27,485 bases of DNA, taken from positions 1 to 27,485 of the forward strand of contig DJIF01000012.1 in NCBI GenBank assembly GCA_002433485.1, in the 5' to 3' direction. A program made the position numbers and the translations under genes. Each line of letters begins with the position of its first letter. The first letter of the stretch is position 1. The notes under the pieces are model-generated. The model made no database searches and was not told where the DNA came from. It worked only from the letters and a program-made list of their open reading frames with translations. Source of the DNA: Deltaproteobacteria bacterium UBA6601 (GTDB lineage: Bacteria; Myxococcota_A; UBA796; UBA9615). Shown here piece by piece: positions 1 to 8,274 of this stretch.

Positions 1-1
1 T

Positions 2-469
2 GGCGGTGGCAACGGCGGCGGCAATGGTCAGCTGAGCTGTCCGGATAATGATTCCTATGAGGACAACGACACCATGGGTGAAGCTCATGAACTGGGCGAA
101 CTGGCGATCGGAACTCACACCATTGACGGCATTCTTTGCCCTGCGGTCGGCAGCGCTTCCGATGATGAAGACTGGTTCGCCTTCAGTGTGTCGGGGCAGT
201 GCTATGACCTGGAAATCTCCAGTGGCGCCCCGGCCGGGGTCGATGTGGTGCGCACCAATTACAGTGGCGGCTCCCAGGGGACTGGCACAGCGTCTAACGT
301 TGCCGTTGTTCAGTTTGACAATGTGGACGCTCCGACCATCGGTCACAAGGTTCATCTGAGTCGCTCGACTCCTTCAACGACGCTGGCGCGTCGCTTTACG
401 ATGACCTTTACGGTGAAGGGGTTGAGCCAGTGCAATAGCGTGGTTGGCGGCAACGGCAGCACAATGTAG
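2..469 (+). CDS. Secreted protein with C-terminal PPC-like domain (5' partial)
   Basis: The frame is open from the left edge, so the start lies outside the window. The visible 155 residues begin with a Gly/Asn-rich linker (GGGNGGGNGQ), followed by a segment of the form CPD-DSYEDND-T-EA, a DxDWF motif and a short beta-rich tail ending in a conserved-looking Cys (LSQCN). The 'D-YE-ND-T..A....G......I' opening and 'D-DWF.F.V' core are typical of pre-peptidase C-terminal (PPC) domains, which sit at the C-terminus of exported proteases and other secreted proteins. The role of the full protein cannot be judged because the N-terminal part is missing. The gene is followed at once by a strong hairpin terminator and converges on the pentapeptide-repeat gene. 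An overlapping ATG at position 74 is internal to this frame and is not the true start. Confidence 0.72.
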   Translation, partial: GGGNGGGNGQLSCPDNDSYEDNDTMGEAHELGELAIGTHTIDGILCPAVGSASDDEDWFAFSVSGQCYDLEISSGAPAGVDVVRTNYSGGSQGTGTASNVAVVQFDNVDAPTIGHKVHLSRSTPSTTLARRFTMTFTVKGLSQCNSVVGGNGSTM

Positions 470-484
470 TACGCCACATTGCAT

Positions 485-530
485 GAAGCCCCAGGGGCGC
501 TCCGGTAGCTCCCCTGGGGCTTCTTTCGTT
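485..530 (+). terminator. Rho-independent terminator
   Basis: A perfect 13-bp inverted repeat (arms 485-497 and 511-523, gaagccccagggg/cccctggggcttc) with three more inner pairs (499-501 with 507-509) is followed by TTTCGTT. It lies 15 bp after the stop codon of the + strand gene. The T-rich tail is only on the + side, so it mainly ends that gene, but the hairpin also sits 55 nt past the stop of the converging - strand gene. Confidence 0.85.
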
Positions 531-578
531 CTTGCTCATACTCCTGGTTTGTCCAAGGGCAACTCTTGAAGGCGCGTA

Positions 579-1517
579 TCAATCAAAAGTAGCGCGCTCC
601 CGATTTTCGACGTCATCAAGGGAGTCCTTGTCAAAGCTGGCCCCCTCAAAACGTGCGCCGCTGATATCGCTGTAATGGAGGAGCGAGTTTTTCAGAGTTG
701 CGTTGCGGAAGTCGGCTCCCACCAGCTTGCACATGGCGAGTGAAAACTCGCGGAGTTGCGCACCCTTGAACAATGCACCCGAGAGATCCGACCCCACAAT
801 GCTGCCGTCCCCGAGCTTGGCTCCTGTGAAATCGGCTCCCACGAACATTGCTCTGGAACTACGTGTCGAAAGCCAGACGGTGTCCTGGAACGAGGCACTC
901 GAAGCATTGATCTTGTCGATCCTTGCAAGTGTCAATTTACACTTCGAGAGGTCCGCACCGCTCAGATCAGCCTCATTGAGGCCTACCCTGTTCAAGTACA
1001 TGCCGGCGAGCCTTGCGCCGCTCAGGTTGCTGGCGTCGAGTGAACTATCTTGCAGATTGCAGGCAGTCAGATCTGCGCCGCTGAAGTCAGAGAGCATCAG
1101 GTCCATCTCGGACAGGTTCACTGCGCCCAAGACGACGCCGCTGAAGTCGACTCGTCCCAGGCGCTGCGGCGGAACCGCCTCTCGGTAATCGTTGAAGGTA
1201 CGTGGGTCTTCGAGGATCAATTTGATCTGACGGACAGTCTCCTGGTCGTCTGGACTGCCCCACTGAACGTCCTGGACAGTGGTGCCGACCAGGCGGCAAG
1301 TCGGAATGTAATAGACCGGCAGTTTTGATCCGTTGAGGTTGGCGTCGCTGAGATCACATCGCTCCAGCCTTGCCTGGGTGAGATCAAGGTTGGAGAGGTC
1401 TGTCTCCCGCAGGTCCACGCGCTCACCCTCGGGCAACCTGGCCCGTTCCTCATTAAAGCGGCTAATGTCGCTCCGCAGAAGCTCACACCATGCCGCTGTG
1501 TCGCTGCTGGGGATCAT
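579..1517 (-). CDS. Pentapeptide-repeat protein
   Basis: This 312-residue protein is built largely of A(D/N)LXX-type pentapeptide repeats. One block spans about residues 36-72 (DLRETDLSNLDLTQARLERC) and a longer one about residues 120-300 (FSGADLTACNLQDSSLDASN and onward). Such repeats fold into a right-handed square beta-helix. Known members include DNA-mimicking gyrase protectors (Qnr, MfpA) and many proteins of unknown role. There is no signal peptide or membrane segment, so it is probably cytoplasmic. The ATG is 2 bp after the stop of the upstream 1920-residue gene, with GAGG-type Shine-Dalgarno sequence inside the end of that gene, so the two are almost certainly co-transcribed and translationally coupled. 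That arrangement suggests a partner role (immunity, chaperone or accessory) for the effector-like protein, but nothing in the sequence proves this. Confidence 0.85.
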   Translation of the reverse strand: MIPSSDTAAWCELLRSDISRFNEERARLPEGERVDLRETDLSNLDLTQARLERCDLSDANLNGSKLPVYYIPTCRLVGTTVQDVQWGSPDDQETVRQIKLILEDPRTFNDYREAVPPQRLGRVDFSGVVLGAVNLSEMDLMLSDFSGADLTACNLQDSSLDASNLSGARLAGMYLNRVGLNEADLSGADLSKCKLTLARIDKINASSASFQDTVWLSTRSSRAMFVGADFTGAKLGDGSIVGSDLSGALFKGAQLREFSLAMCKLVGADFRNATLKNSLLHYSDISGARFEGASFDKDSLDDVENRERATFD

Positions 1518-1519
1518 CC

Positions 1520-4500
1520 TCAGGCCCTCGCGATGGAATTGATGTTGAGGCCGACGGTCTTGACCTTGTCCTTGAGGCCACCTCGCCCCTGGATGCCGCG
1601 GCCCTGAGCAATCTTCACAGCCAGGTCGCTCTTCTCTTTAGGCGACATGGACTTATAGGGTTGATTCTCTGCCTTACGCACCGGGAGCAACTCTGCGCTC
1701 GCTGCCCCCAGACAACCAACCTCACCTCCCAGTTGGATCGCCGGCACCTCCTTGTTCAGCTTGATGGCGGCATCGACCAACCTGTCTACATACTTGCTGG
1801 ATTTGTACAGGCATTCGCCGTCTTCACTGTAGTGGTTAATGTCCTTGAGCGTGTCGCCCAGTTGTTCGTTGAATGACTGCAGTAGCTGCTGCTGACTCAC
1901 GGTAAGGTCAAGTTTTGCCTGCATTTTGCCGACCACATGACGCACGGCGCCATCTGAGAAGTAGGCTTCGTTGGCGAACATCAGTGCCGCGGCCTGCAAC
2001 CGCTTTACCTCAACTGTCTTGAGGTCGAGGTCTTTGATCTGCGACTGGCTGGGGAGTGTTCCATTTGGTGCGCCCTTAAGCGATGCCGCGATTTGCTTTT
2101 CGAGCGTCTCTCGTTCAGTCACCGCCTTTTGGACTTTTTTTAACTTCTCTTCATAGAGCCTGTTGCTGGCCTCGACCTCCAGATCAGGGTTGTTCTTTTC
2201 TAGAGCCTTGAGTTTCTTCTCGAGGTCTTCAACCTTGCCGTTGTAGTCGATGTCACCGGCGGCGCCGTCCTTGTCGAGCTCAGCGACCTTGGACGCCAAT
2301 TCTCGTATCCAGCCTTCATAGTTTGTTTCGGCCTTGTTGAAGCGTTCCAAAGAAGTCAGCGCCTGGTCGCCTTTCAGGCTGCCGAGGATGCCTTGTTTAT
2401 AGTCCTTCCACTCGGCTACATCCATGTTCTTTCGAGTCTTGGTAAGCGCGGCCTCGTCCTGGTACTTGTGGTCTTCTTCTTTAGCTTCTGTGTCCGTAAT
2501 GGGGAACTTCTCGGTGATCTTCTTTTTGGCTTTCTTCCCCCTACCCACCTTTTCGACATCGGGCATGTAGCTGCCCTTGGTGTAGATATTGGTGTCGAAG
2601 ACCGTTCCAGCTTCCTTGCCCCACTTTTTACGGAACTTTTCGTTGAAGACCCCGACGGCTTCCTCTTCACCTGCACCATCCAGGCTTACGTCATAGTCCG
2701 AGGTCAGGTTCTCGCTGCCGAAGGACTCGAGCTTGAAGTCCCAAGCAGTGTTGCTGCGTTTCACCCACCCGAGCAGGCCGTCGACATACAGCTTGCGGTA
2801 CTTAAGGATCTTCTTCATGGCGTCTTTGCCTTCCGGCGTCGCCCAGTCCTTCTTGACTTGCTCCCAACTCCCGGCCTTCTTGACGGTTTCCTCGGGGCTC
2901 AGGGTTAGCATCTTTGGCTGTCCCTTGGCCGCAGTGTCATCCATACCCGCGCCCTCGAGGATGCCGAACAACTGAGCCAGTGGGGCTTCGGTCTCGTCGA
3001 GCTTCTTTTTGAGTTCGCTGGGCTTAGCTTCGCCATCCATGATCTTGTCGCCGATCTTGCTGGCAGCGCGTTCGATGGCGATCGCCTTGCCGATGAGGCT
3101 CCCTGCCGTGGACTTGGTCTCTTTGGGCAGGTCCTTCAGCACCTTCCTCCACTGGTCGATCTTCGTCATTACCGGAGTGGGGGTCGAGGCGACCATCACG
3201 GTGACACTGTTGCCCTTGGCCTCAGCATAGACCTTGTGTGTGTGACCGTCGGCGGCCGTAAACTTGGTCGGGGGCGGCAGATCAGCTTCTTTGTCGCCAG
3301 CAGCAGAAGCATCGCTGTTGACCGAGTGCATGGCGTTGACCGCGAGCAACACCGTCTTCGCCAGTCGATCTACAGACTTCTGAATGCCGGCGACGTCCTT
3401 GGTCTCACCGCGGATGTAGTCGCCGCCACGGCTCTCGGTACCCAGCGCCTCCACTTGCGCAAGCTCTATGAGCGAAAGCGCCTTCTGCTTCGCTTCACCC
3501 GAGAGCTTGGCGACATCCTTTTTCAGCGCTGGAAGCGACTTGGTTGTAAGGCGTCCCTTATGCGGACCCTTGAACATGAGCTTGGCGTGGTTGTCCCCCA
3601 TCTTGGCGTTCCAGTACAGCTGGAGCCCGCCAGACTTGCTGATCATCATAGCGGTTCCCAGATTCTTGGGGTCGCCGTCGGCGGCCGCTGCCTCTGCCTT
3701 GTCGTCGAGCTTCTTGTCGAGCACGCCGGCCTTTTTGCCGAGATCCTTGGCCTTTTTAATAACCGTAGCGGCGTTCTTGTCGCCCACCTTCTTGCTCTTG
3801 GCCTCGAGGTCCTTGGCGCCCAGACCGATCGAGGCGGCCTTCGCCTCGAGATCGGCAATGGCCTTCTCTCGCACCTTTTTGGGCTTCTTCTCGAGCTCCT
3901 TGAGATCGGTGTGTGCCTTCTTCATGCCAGCGTCGAGCTTGGCGGCCTTCTCGTTAAGAGGGGCCATCTTGGCGTCGAGCTTGGCGTGGGCGTCGGCCAG
4001 CGGCTTGCCCGCCTCTTTGACCTTGTCGACGGCTGGCTGCGCCTTCTCGGCGACCGCTGAGGCCGCCTTCTTGGCGCCGGCCTTGACCTTGCGACCAGCG
4101 GCGCGAGCAGGCTCCATCGCCTTGTTGCCGACTTCTTCGGCCTTCTCGCGGATCGCGTCTCCCTTGCCCTTTTCCCAGAGCTTGTCGATGAGCTTGTCGA
4201 GCGCCTTGTCGATCTTCTCCTGGAACTTGCCGATGACCTCGCGGACCTTCTTGCCGATGCCGCCCAGGCCCAGCAGATTGGCCAGCAGCGAGATGACAAT
4301 GGGCACACCCTTGGCCAGCACCCCCTCGATCCAGTTGGCGGCAGGGCCGATCTTGCCCTCGACGATGGCCGCAATCGACGAGACGATGGCCTTGAGCAGC
4401 GCCATGATCTTGGCCGCCTGCTCCTTGATGAATTTGTAGAGATTGTAGGCCGTCAGAAGCGCCTGAACGATGGCTCCGACTGGGCTGAATAGGGAAGCAA

Positions 4501-7282
4501 TCTTGGTCACCGCAGCCTTGACGATCTTCTCCATCAAGAAACCCTTGATGCCGTCGATCACCATGTCCCAGAGGTTGCCGATCTGCTCCTTTGTGTGCTC
4601 CCACAGGCCTGCAAGTCCGCCCTGTATCGCTGCCTCAATGAAGCCCCAGACGAACTTCAGGCGCTTCATGTTCTCTTTGCCGACCTTCTTCTCGACCTTG
4701 GCAAGGATCTTCTGCTTGCTCAGCCCCATGATCTGCAAGACCAGATCAAAGATCCCCTTAGAGTCCCACTTGTCGGGCATCTGGAGTCCAGCATCACCCA
4801 TCTGGCCGGTAAGCCAGGTGACGATGCCCGCCATCAGATGCTTGACGAAGTTGGTCTTGAATTGGGTGAAGCCCTTGCTGACCGCGCCAATCAGGTTCTT
4901 GATGAACTTGCCGGGCGCCTTGACGATGGCGGCAATGGTGTCCATCGCCGAACCCACAAAGCCGTAGAAGTCTGCCGGCGCGATACCGGCGATGCTCAGG
5001 GCCCCCTCCAGCATGGCCCGGGCCGCCTTCTCCCAGTCGCCGGTCACGACTGCCGCGGCCACGGTGAGGCCGGTCTGAATCGCCGTCTTGGCCACATTCA
5101 GGACCATCTGGATGACGCCGTTGACCTTGTCGGCGAGAGCAGTGATGCCCTTCTTGGCCCAGTCGCCAACTGCCTGAACCGCTGCCTTGAACTTGCCGAC
5201 TGCCTGATCGATGAGCTCGTTGAGCGCCTTGGCCAGGCCCGGGAAGATGTCGCCCAGCAGGTTGGTGACCAGCGACTTGAGTAGATCGCCGAGCGCGTCG
5301 AGTGCCTTGCAGGCAAAAGCGACCGCCGCATCGATGAGCTTGCAGGCCGCATCCTTGACCGCGTTGATGATGCCGGCCACGGCCTTGCTAAGTGCGTCGA
5401 AGATGCTGCCGACGATGGAGCACAGGGCGTCGAAGAAGCTGCTGACGGCGGCCTTGGCACGCTCCCACCAGCTCATCTTCTTGCGCTTCTGTTCGGCTTT
5501 GCGCTTCTCGGCGGCGGCCTTCTGCTCAGCCTTGCGCTTCTCGGCGGCGGCCTTCTTCTCACCCTTCTTGTATTCGGTCGCCACCTTGGCGTCGGCGGTC
5601 TTCTTCTCCTTGGCGATGCTCTTCTCGACCTTCTTGCGCTCCTTGTCCGAGGTGCGCTTGGCCTTCTTCAGCTCCTTGTCCTGTTTCTTCTTGGTTTCTT
5701 TCTTGCCCTTCTCAATGTCGCCGCGGGCCTTTTTGGTTTCCTTTTCCTGGTCTTTGCGAGCCTTCTCGTTGACCGCCTCCATCTCAGCCTGACCATCGGC
5801 TACCGCTTTGTCGCGGTCAGCGTCGCGCTTGTCGATGGCCTTTTTAAATTCCGCGTCAGCTTTGCCCAGGTGCGATGAGAACTCGGGGGCCATGAGCCCA
5901 TCGGCCTTGTCGTACACTGCCTTGTCGTGGCCGTGATTCATGAACTCGGTCATCGCTTTGTCGGGAGCCGGGCTGGCGATGTCCGGTGCGGTGAATTCAG
6001 CCACCTTGACGGTCTCTTCCATGCCCTTGGCGACGACCTTGGTGGTGGAGTCGACCTTGGCGATCTCAGTGGCGAACTTCGCTTCGGACTTGGCGATGTT
6101 GTCCATTGCCTCTTTGGACTGCGAGGAGGCGCGTCCGGGGTCGGCCTCGCCGGACAATTGCACCTTGGGGCGCGGACCCGCCGAGGTCTTGACCCCCGAG
6201 CTGGTCTTTACCTTCTTCATGCCCTTGCTGAAGTTCTTCTTCATCTGGCGCTTGTCGGGCTCGCCGTCTTTGTCCTTCTTCACCGGGCCAAGTCCGGCTC
6301 CAGCGCGCATCTTTTTGGGGCCCTTGCCCGGGTCTTTAGCGAGCTTGGGAGCTTTTTCCGTCTTGCCCTTGCCGCCCTTCTTGATGTCTTTCTTGCCGGC
6401 TGGCTTGGCCAGCTTCTTGCTGTCTTCGGACTGGTCCTCGGCAGGAAGAACCGCCTTGAATTCGGGCAGCGCCTTGTGGGCAACCTTGGCCTCATTGGCG
6501 CCGGCGGCGGCCATGGCAGCTCCAGCCGAGCCGATCTTGCCGGCGAATTCGGTGGGCTTTGAGGTGACCAGATCTTTGGCTACGGCCTTGCTGTCGCCGC
6601 CGGCATCGCCAGCGGCGCCGGCTCCAGCCGCGCCACCGCCACCGCCAGCAGCACCGCCACCAGCCGCCGCTCCAGCGCCGCCGCCTGCCGCGGCTCCGCC
6701 GCCTGCCGCCGCTCCGCCACCACCCTTGGCAGCTCCAGCGCCACCAGCAGCCGCTCCACCACCTGGGGCTGCAGCCCCGCCCGGGCCTGCAGCGTCGGCA
6801 CCTGCTGCGCCGCCGCCACCGTCGTCTGCGCCGGCCATTCCGCCATCTGTGGCTTCTTTACCGGCCCCGGAGCTGCCCGCTTTCTCTTTGCCCTTGCCGG
6901 GGCCCTTTGCAGCTGCGCCTGCTCCAGCCGGGTCCTTTGCGCCCTGTCCGGCGGCTTTTCCTGCGGCCGCTCCAGCAGCTCCCGCCAGCTTGGCTGCAAA
7001 GCCATCAAGTTGCTCACCGCTGGCTTGGCCACCCTTGGGGTCTCGTGCTCGCTGGGAAAAGGGCGATTCCATGGGACCGCCCTTGGAGTTGCCCATCATG
7101 CCGCTGGCTTTGCCGCCTGCTAGCTTGCCGACGGCACCTCGCCCCTGTTTGCCTTCCACATTGCGCAGGACCTCGTCGGTCTCTTGATTCGCTCCGGCCT
7201 GGTCTTGGCTGCTCTGCTCGGCCTGTTCATAGGCCGCGGCACCGCCGTCAAGGTCGCGTTCTCCTCGATCCCACTCACTCAT
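1520..7282 (-). CDS. Giant eCIS-type effector/cargo with C-terminal nucleotidyltransferase-fold domain
   Basis: A 1920-residue protein without signal peptide. Order of parts: charged N-terminus; Gly/Ala low-complexity tract (about 100-235); Lys-rich disordered region to about 470; Lys/Glu coiled coil (480-602) with an 11-residue tandem repeat; then, from M603 (MSWWERAKAAV), a long series of amphipathic helices. Residues about 790-1036 (including KGIFDLVLQIMGL and GPAANWIEGVLAKGVPIVIS) match a module I recognise from DUF4157/eCIS-associated cargo proteins of cyanobacteria, myxobacteria and others. A small module at about 1340-1365 (DGHTHKVYAEAKG...MVASTPTPV) recurs in the same proteins. The C-terminus holds a Pol-beta-type nucleotidyltransferase core: G1522-S1523, D1529-x-D1531 and a third acid D1563 in VFDTNIY. 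I see no DUF4157 HExxH motif. Delivery by an injection system and toxicity are inferred. No tail, sheath or baseplate gene is nearby. The start at 7282 has only a weak upstream GGAAGAG. Confidence 0.8.
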   Translation of the reverse strand: MSEWDRGERDLDGGAAAYEQAEQSSQDQAGANQETDEVLRNVEGKQGRGAVGKLAGGKASGMMGNSKGGPMESPFSQRARDPKGGQASGEQLDGFAAKLAGAAGAAAGKAAGQGAKDPAGAGAAAKGPGKGKEKAGSSGAGKEATDGGMAGADDGGGGAAGADAAGPGGAAAPGGGAAAGGAGAAKGGGGAAAGGGAAAGGGAGAAAGGGAAGGGGGAAGAGAAGDAGGDSKAVAKDLVTSKPTEFAGKIGSAGAAMAAAGANEAKVAHKALPEFKAVLPAEDQSEDSKKLAKPAGKKDIKKGGKGKTEKAPKLAKDPGKGPKKMRAGAGLGPVKKDKDGEPDKRQMKKNFSKGMKKVKTSSGVKTSAGPRPKVQLSGEADPGRASSQSKEAMDNIAKSEAKFATEIAKVDSTTKVVAKGMEETVKVAEFTAPDIASPAPDKAMTEFMNHGHDKAVYDKADGLMAPEFSSHLGKADAEFKKAIDKRDADRDKAVADGQAEMEAVNEKARKDQEKETKKARGDIEKGKKETKKKQDKELKKAKRTSDKERKKVEKSIAKEKKTADAKVATEYKKGEKKAAAEKRKAEQKAAAEKRKAEQKRKKMSWWERAKAAVSSFFDALCSIVGSIFDALSKAVAGIINAVKDAACKLIDAAVAFACKALDALGDLLKSLVTNLLGDIFPGLAKALNELIDQAVGKFKAAVQAVGDWAKKGITALADKVNGVIQMVLNVAKTAIQTGLTVAAAVVTGDWEKAARAMLEGALSIAGIAPADFYGFVGSAMDTIAAIVKAPGKFIKNLIGAVSKGFTQFKTNFVKHLMAGIVTWLTGQMGDAGLQMPDKWDSKGIFDLVLQIMGLSKQKILAKVEKKVGKENMKRLKFVWGFIEAAIQGGLAGLWEHTKEQIGNLWDMVIDGIKGFLMEKIVKAAVTKIASLFSPVGAIVQALLTAYNLYKFIKEQAAKIMALLKAIVSSIAAIVEGKIGPAANWIEGVLAKGVPIVISLLANLLGLGGIGKKVREVIGKFQEKIDKALDKLIDKLWEKGKGDAIREKAEEVGNKAMEPARAAGRKVKAGAKKAASAVAEKAQPAVDKVKEAGKPLADAHAKLDAKMAPLNEKAAKLDAGMKKAHTDLKELEKKPKKVREKAIADLEAKAASIGLGAKDLEAKSKKVGDKNAATVIKKAKDLGKKAGVLDKKLDDKAEAAAADGDPKNLGTAMMISKSGGLQLYWNAKMGDNHAKLMFKGPHKGRLTTKSLPALKKDVAKLSGEAKQKALSLIELAQVEALGTESRGGDYIRGETKDVAGIQKSVDRLAKTVLLAVNAMHSVNSDASAAGDKEADLPPPTKFTAADGHTHKVYAEAKGNSVTVMVASTPTPVMTKIDQWRKVLKDLPKETKSTAGSLIGKAIAIERAASKIGDKIMDGEAKPSELKKKLDETEAPLAQLFGILEGAGMDDTAAKGQPKMLTLSPEETVKKAGSWEQVKKDWATPEGKDAMKKILKYRKLYVDGLLGWVKRSNTAWDFKLESFGSENLTSDYDVSLDGAGEEEAVGVFNEKFRKKWGKEAGTVFDTNIYTKGSYMPDVEKVGRGKKAKKKITEKFPITDTEAKEEDHKYQDEAALTKTRKNMDVAEWKDYKQGILGSLKGDQALTSLERFNKAETNYEGWIRELASKVAELDKDGAAGDIDYNGKVEDLEKKLKALEKNNPDLEVEASNRLYEEKLKKVQKAVTERETLEKQIAASLKGAPNGTLPSQSQIKDLDLKTVEVKRLQAAALMFANEAYFSDGAVRHVVGKMQAKLDLTVSQQQLLQSFNEQLGDTLKDINHYSEDGECLYKSSKYVDRLVDAAIKLNKEVPAIQLGGEVGCLGAASAELLPVRKAENQPYKSMSPKEKSDLAVKIAQGRGIQGRGGLKDKVKTVGLNINSIARA
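2600..2740 (-). other. Nucleotidyltransferase catalytic core within the giant protein
   Basis: Residues about 1515-1567 contain the pattern FGSENLTSDYDVSL followed 29 residues later by VFDTNIY. This fits the Pol-beta superfamily signature hG[GS]-x(n)-Dh[DE]h plus a third carboxylate on a later strand (D1529, D1531, D1563). All three predicted metal-binding acids are present, so the domain is likely active. The reaction (AMP, CMP or other nucleotide transfer) and target cannot be read from the sequence. Confidence 0.7.
5498..5556 (-). repeat. 33-bp in-frame tandem repeat in the coiled-coil region
   Basis: The unit encoding AAAEKRKAEQK (11 residues) occurs twice in a row with near-identical DNA, spaced 33 bp. 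It lies in the Lys/Glu/Ala coiled coil just before M603 of the giant protein. Confidence 0.8.
6590..6990 (-). repeat. Gly/Ala low-complexity tract in the giant protein
   Basis: Roughly residues 100-235 of the 1920-residue protein are almost only Gly and Ala, with some Pro, Asp and Lys, encoded by irregular GGC/GCC/GCT/GGT codons. It reads as a flexible linker or disordered leader. The opposite strand shows a long open frame here only because the region is GC-rich and biased. Confidence 0.85.
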
Positions 7283-7407
7283 CGACCAGGGGCTCTTCCA
7301 AAGCTGTGCAGGCCGGCGGGCGCTAAGGGTCAGTGCAGGGGCCGGCGGGAGGCTCAGCCTAGATCATATAGAGGGTCGCTCCAAGGGGCATTGCGAAGAG
7401 CTTTGTT
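7283..7407. other. Intergenic gap between the effector-like gene and malG
   Basis: These 125 bp lie between two genes on the - strand. I found no convincing hairpin terminator for the mal operon. A TATATGAT sequence (minus strand, near 7367-7374) could be a -10 box for the 1920-residue gene, but there is no good -35 box at the right distance. Transcriptional separation of the two blocks is therefore not shown by sequence. Confidence 0.4.
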
Positions 7408-8274
7408 TCAGCCCTTTACGGCACCGGCTGTCAGTCCGCCGACGAGGTGCTTTTGCAGGGCATAAAAGAGCGCCATTACCGGTACGCTAACCAGCAGCGC
7501 ACCTGCCGCAAAGCTACCCCAATCAGTCTGGTATTCGCCGACGTAGCGCTGGAGGGCGACGGGGAGGGTGAACATGCTCTCGTCGTTCATCAAAGTGGCG
7601 GCCAGGATGAACTCGTTCCAGGCCGTCATAAAGGAGAACAGCGCGGTCACCGCCAGGGCCGGGCGGGCCAGCGGTAGGATGACCCGCCAGAATGTGGTCC
7701 AGGAGGAAGCGCCGTCCATGATTGCCGCTTCCTCGAGATCCCGCGGAATGGTATCGAAGTAGCCTTTTAGCATCCAGGTGCAGAAGGGCACTGAGGTGGT
7801 GGAGTAGACCAGCACCAGCCCAGACAGCGAGTCCAGCAGGCCCGCTGCATCGAGCAACAGGTAGAGCGGGATCATCATCACCACGCCAGGGAAGATCTGG
7901 GTCAGGAGGAAGGCCGTGAGCCCGGCCTCACGGCCCGGAAAACGCTGCCTGGAGAAGGCGTAAGCGGCGGTGCAGGAGAGCAGCATCCCTACTGCAGTGG
8001 TCGCCAGCGCGACCAGCAGCGAGTTGAACAGCTGGTGGCCGAACAGCCAGGTGCCGGCGCCATCGCTGTGGGTGGTCACTGCGACAAAGTGCTCGAAGCT
8101 TATCGCAGTGGGAATTGGCGACGGTGAGGAGTCGAAGCTCTGTCCTGGGCTGAGCGCCATCTTCACCACCCACAGCACCGGGTAAAGGGCTGCCGCGCTG
8201 GCCATTACCAGGGCGCAGTGACTCCCTATGGAGTTCAGCAGCGATGGTGGCCGGCCGGTCTTAAGGGTGCTCAT
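7408..8274 (-). CDS. malG: MalG-type maltodextrin ABC transporter permease
   Basis: Inner-membrane permease subunit of a CUT1-family sugar importer, 288 residues, close to E. coli MalG (296). About six hydrophobic segments are visible. The EAA loop that docks on the ATPase reads LEEAAIMDGASSWTTFWRVILPLARP at about residues 179-204. The C-terminus GGLTAGAVKG is almost the MalG tail that reaches into the MalK dimer, which is strong evidence for the maltose subfamily. I place the start at the ATG at 8272-8274, which overlaps the TGA of the upstream gene (TGATG) and has GAGG about 10 nt upstream. The longer open frame to 8400 starts with a non-membrane extension inside the upstream gene. It is the last gene of the - strand starch operon. 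Confidence 0.92.
   Translation of the reverse strand: MSTLKTGRPPSLLNSIGSHCALVMASAAALYPVLWVVKMALSPGQSFDSSPSPIPTAISFEHFVAVTTHSDGAGTWLFGHQLFNSLLVALATTAVGMLLSCTAAYAFSRQRFPGREAGLTAFLLTQIFPGVVMMIPLYLLLDAAGLLDSLSGLVLVYSTTSVPFCTWMLKGYFDTIPRDLEEAAIMDGASSWTTFWRVILPLARPALAVTALFSFMTAWNEFILAATLMNDESMFTLPVALQRYVGEYQTDWGSFAAGALLVSVPVMALFYALQKHLVGGLTAGAVKG

Noticed and set aside
703..1328. Several open frames on the + strand opposite the pentapeptide-repeat gene
   Set aside because: They overlap each other, look unlike any protein family and arise from the repeated A(D/N)LXX codons on the other strand.
5940..7187. A 415-residue open frame on the + strand opposite the giant gene
   Set aside because: It is a Pro/Ala-rich mirror of the Gly/Ala and Lys-rich coding strand and has no family features; the - strand frame is far longer and contains conserved domains.
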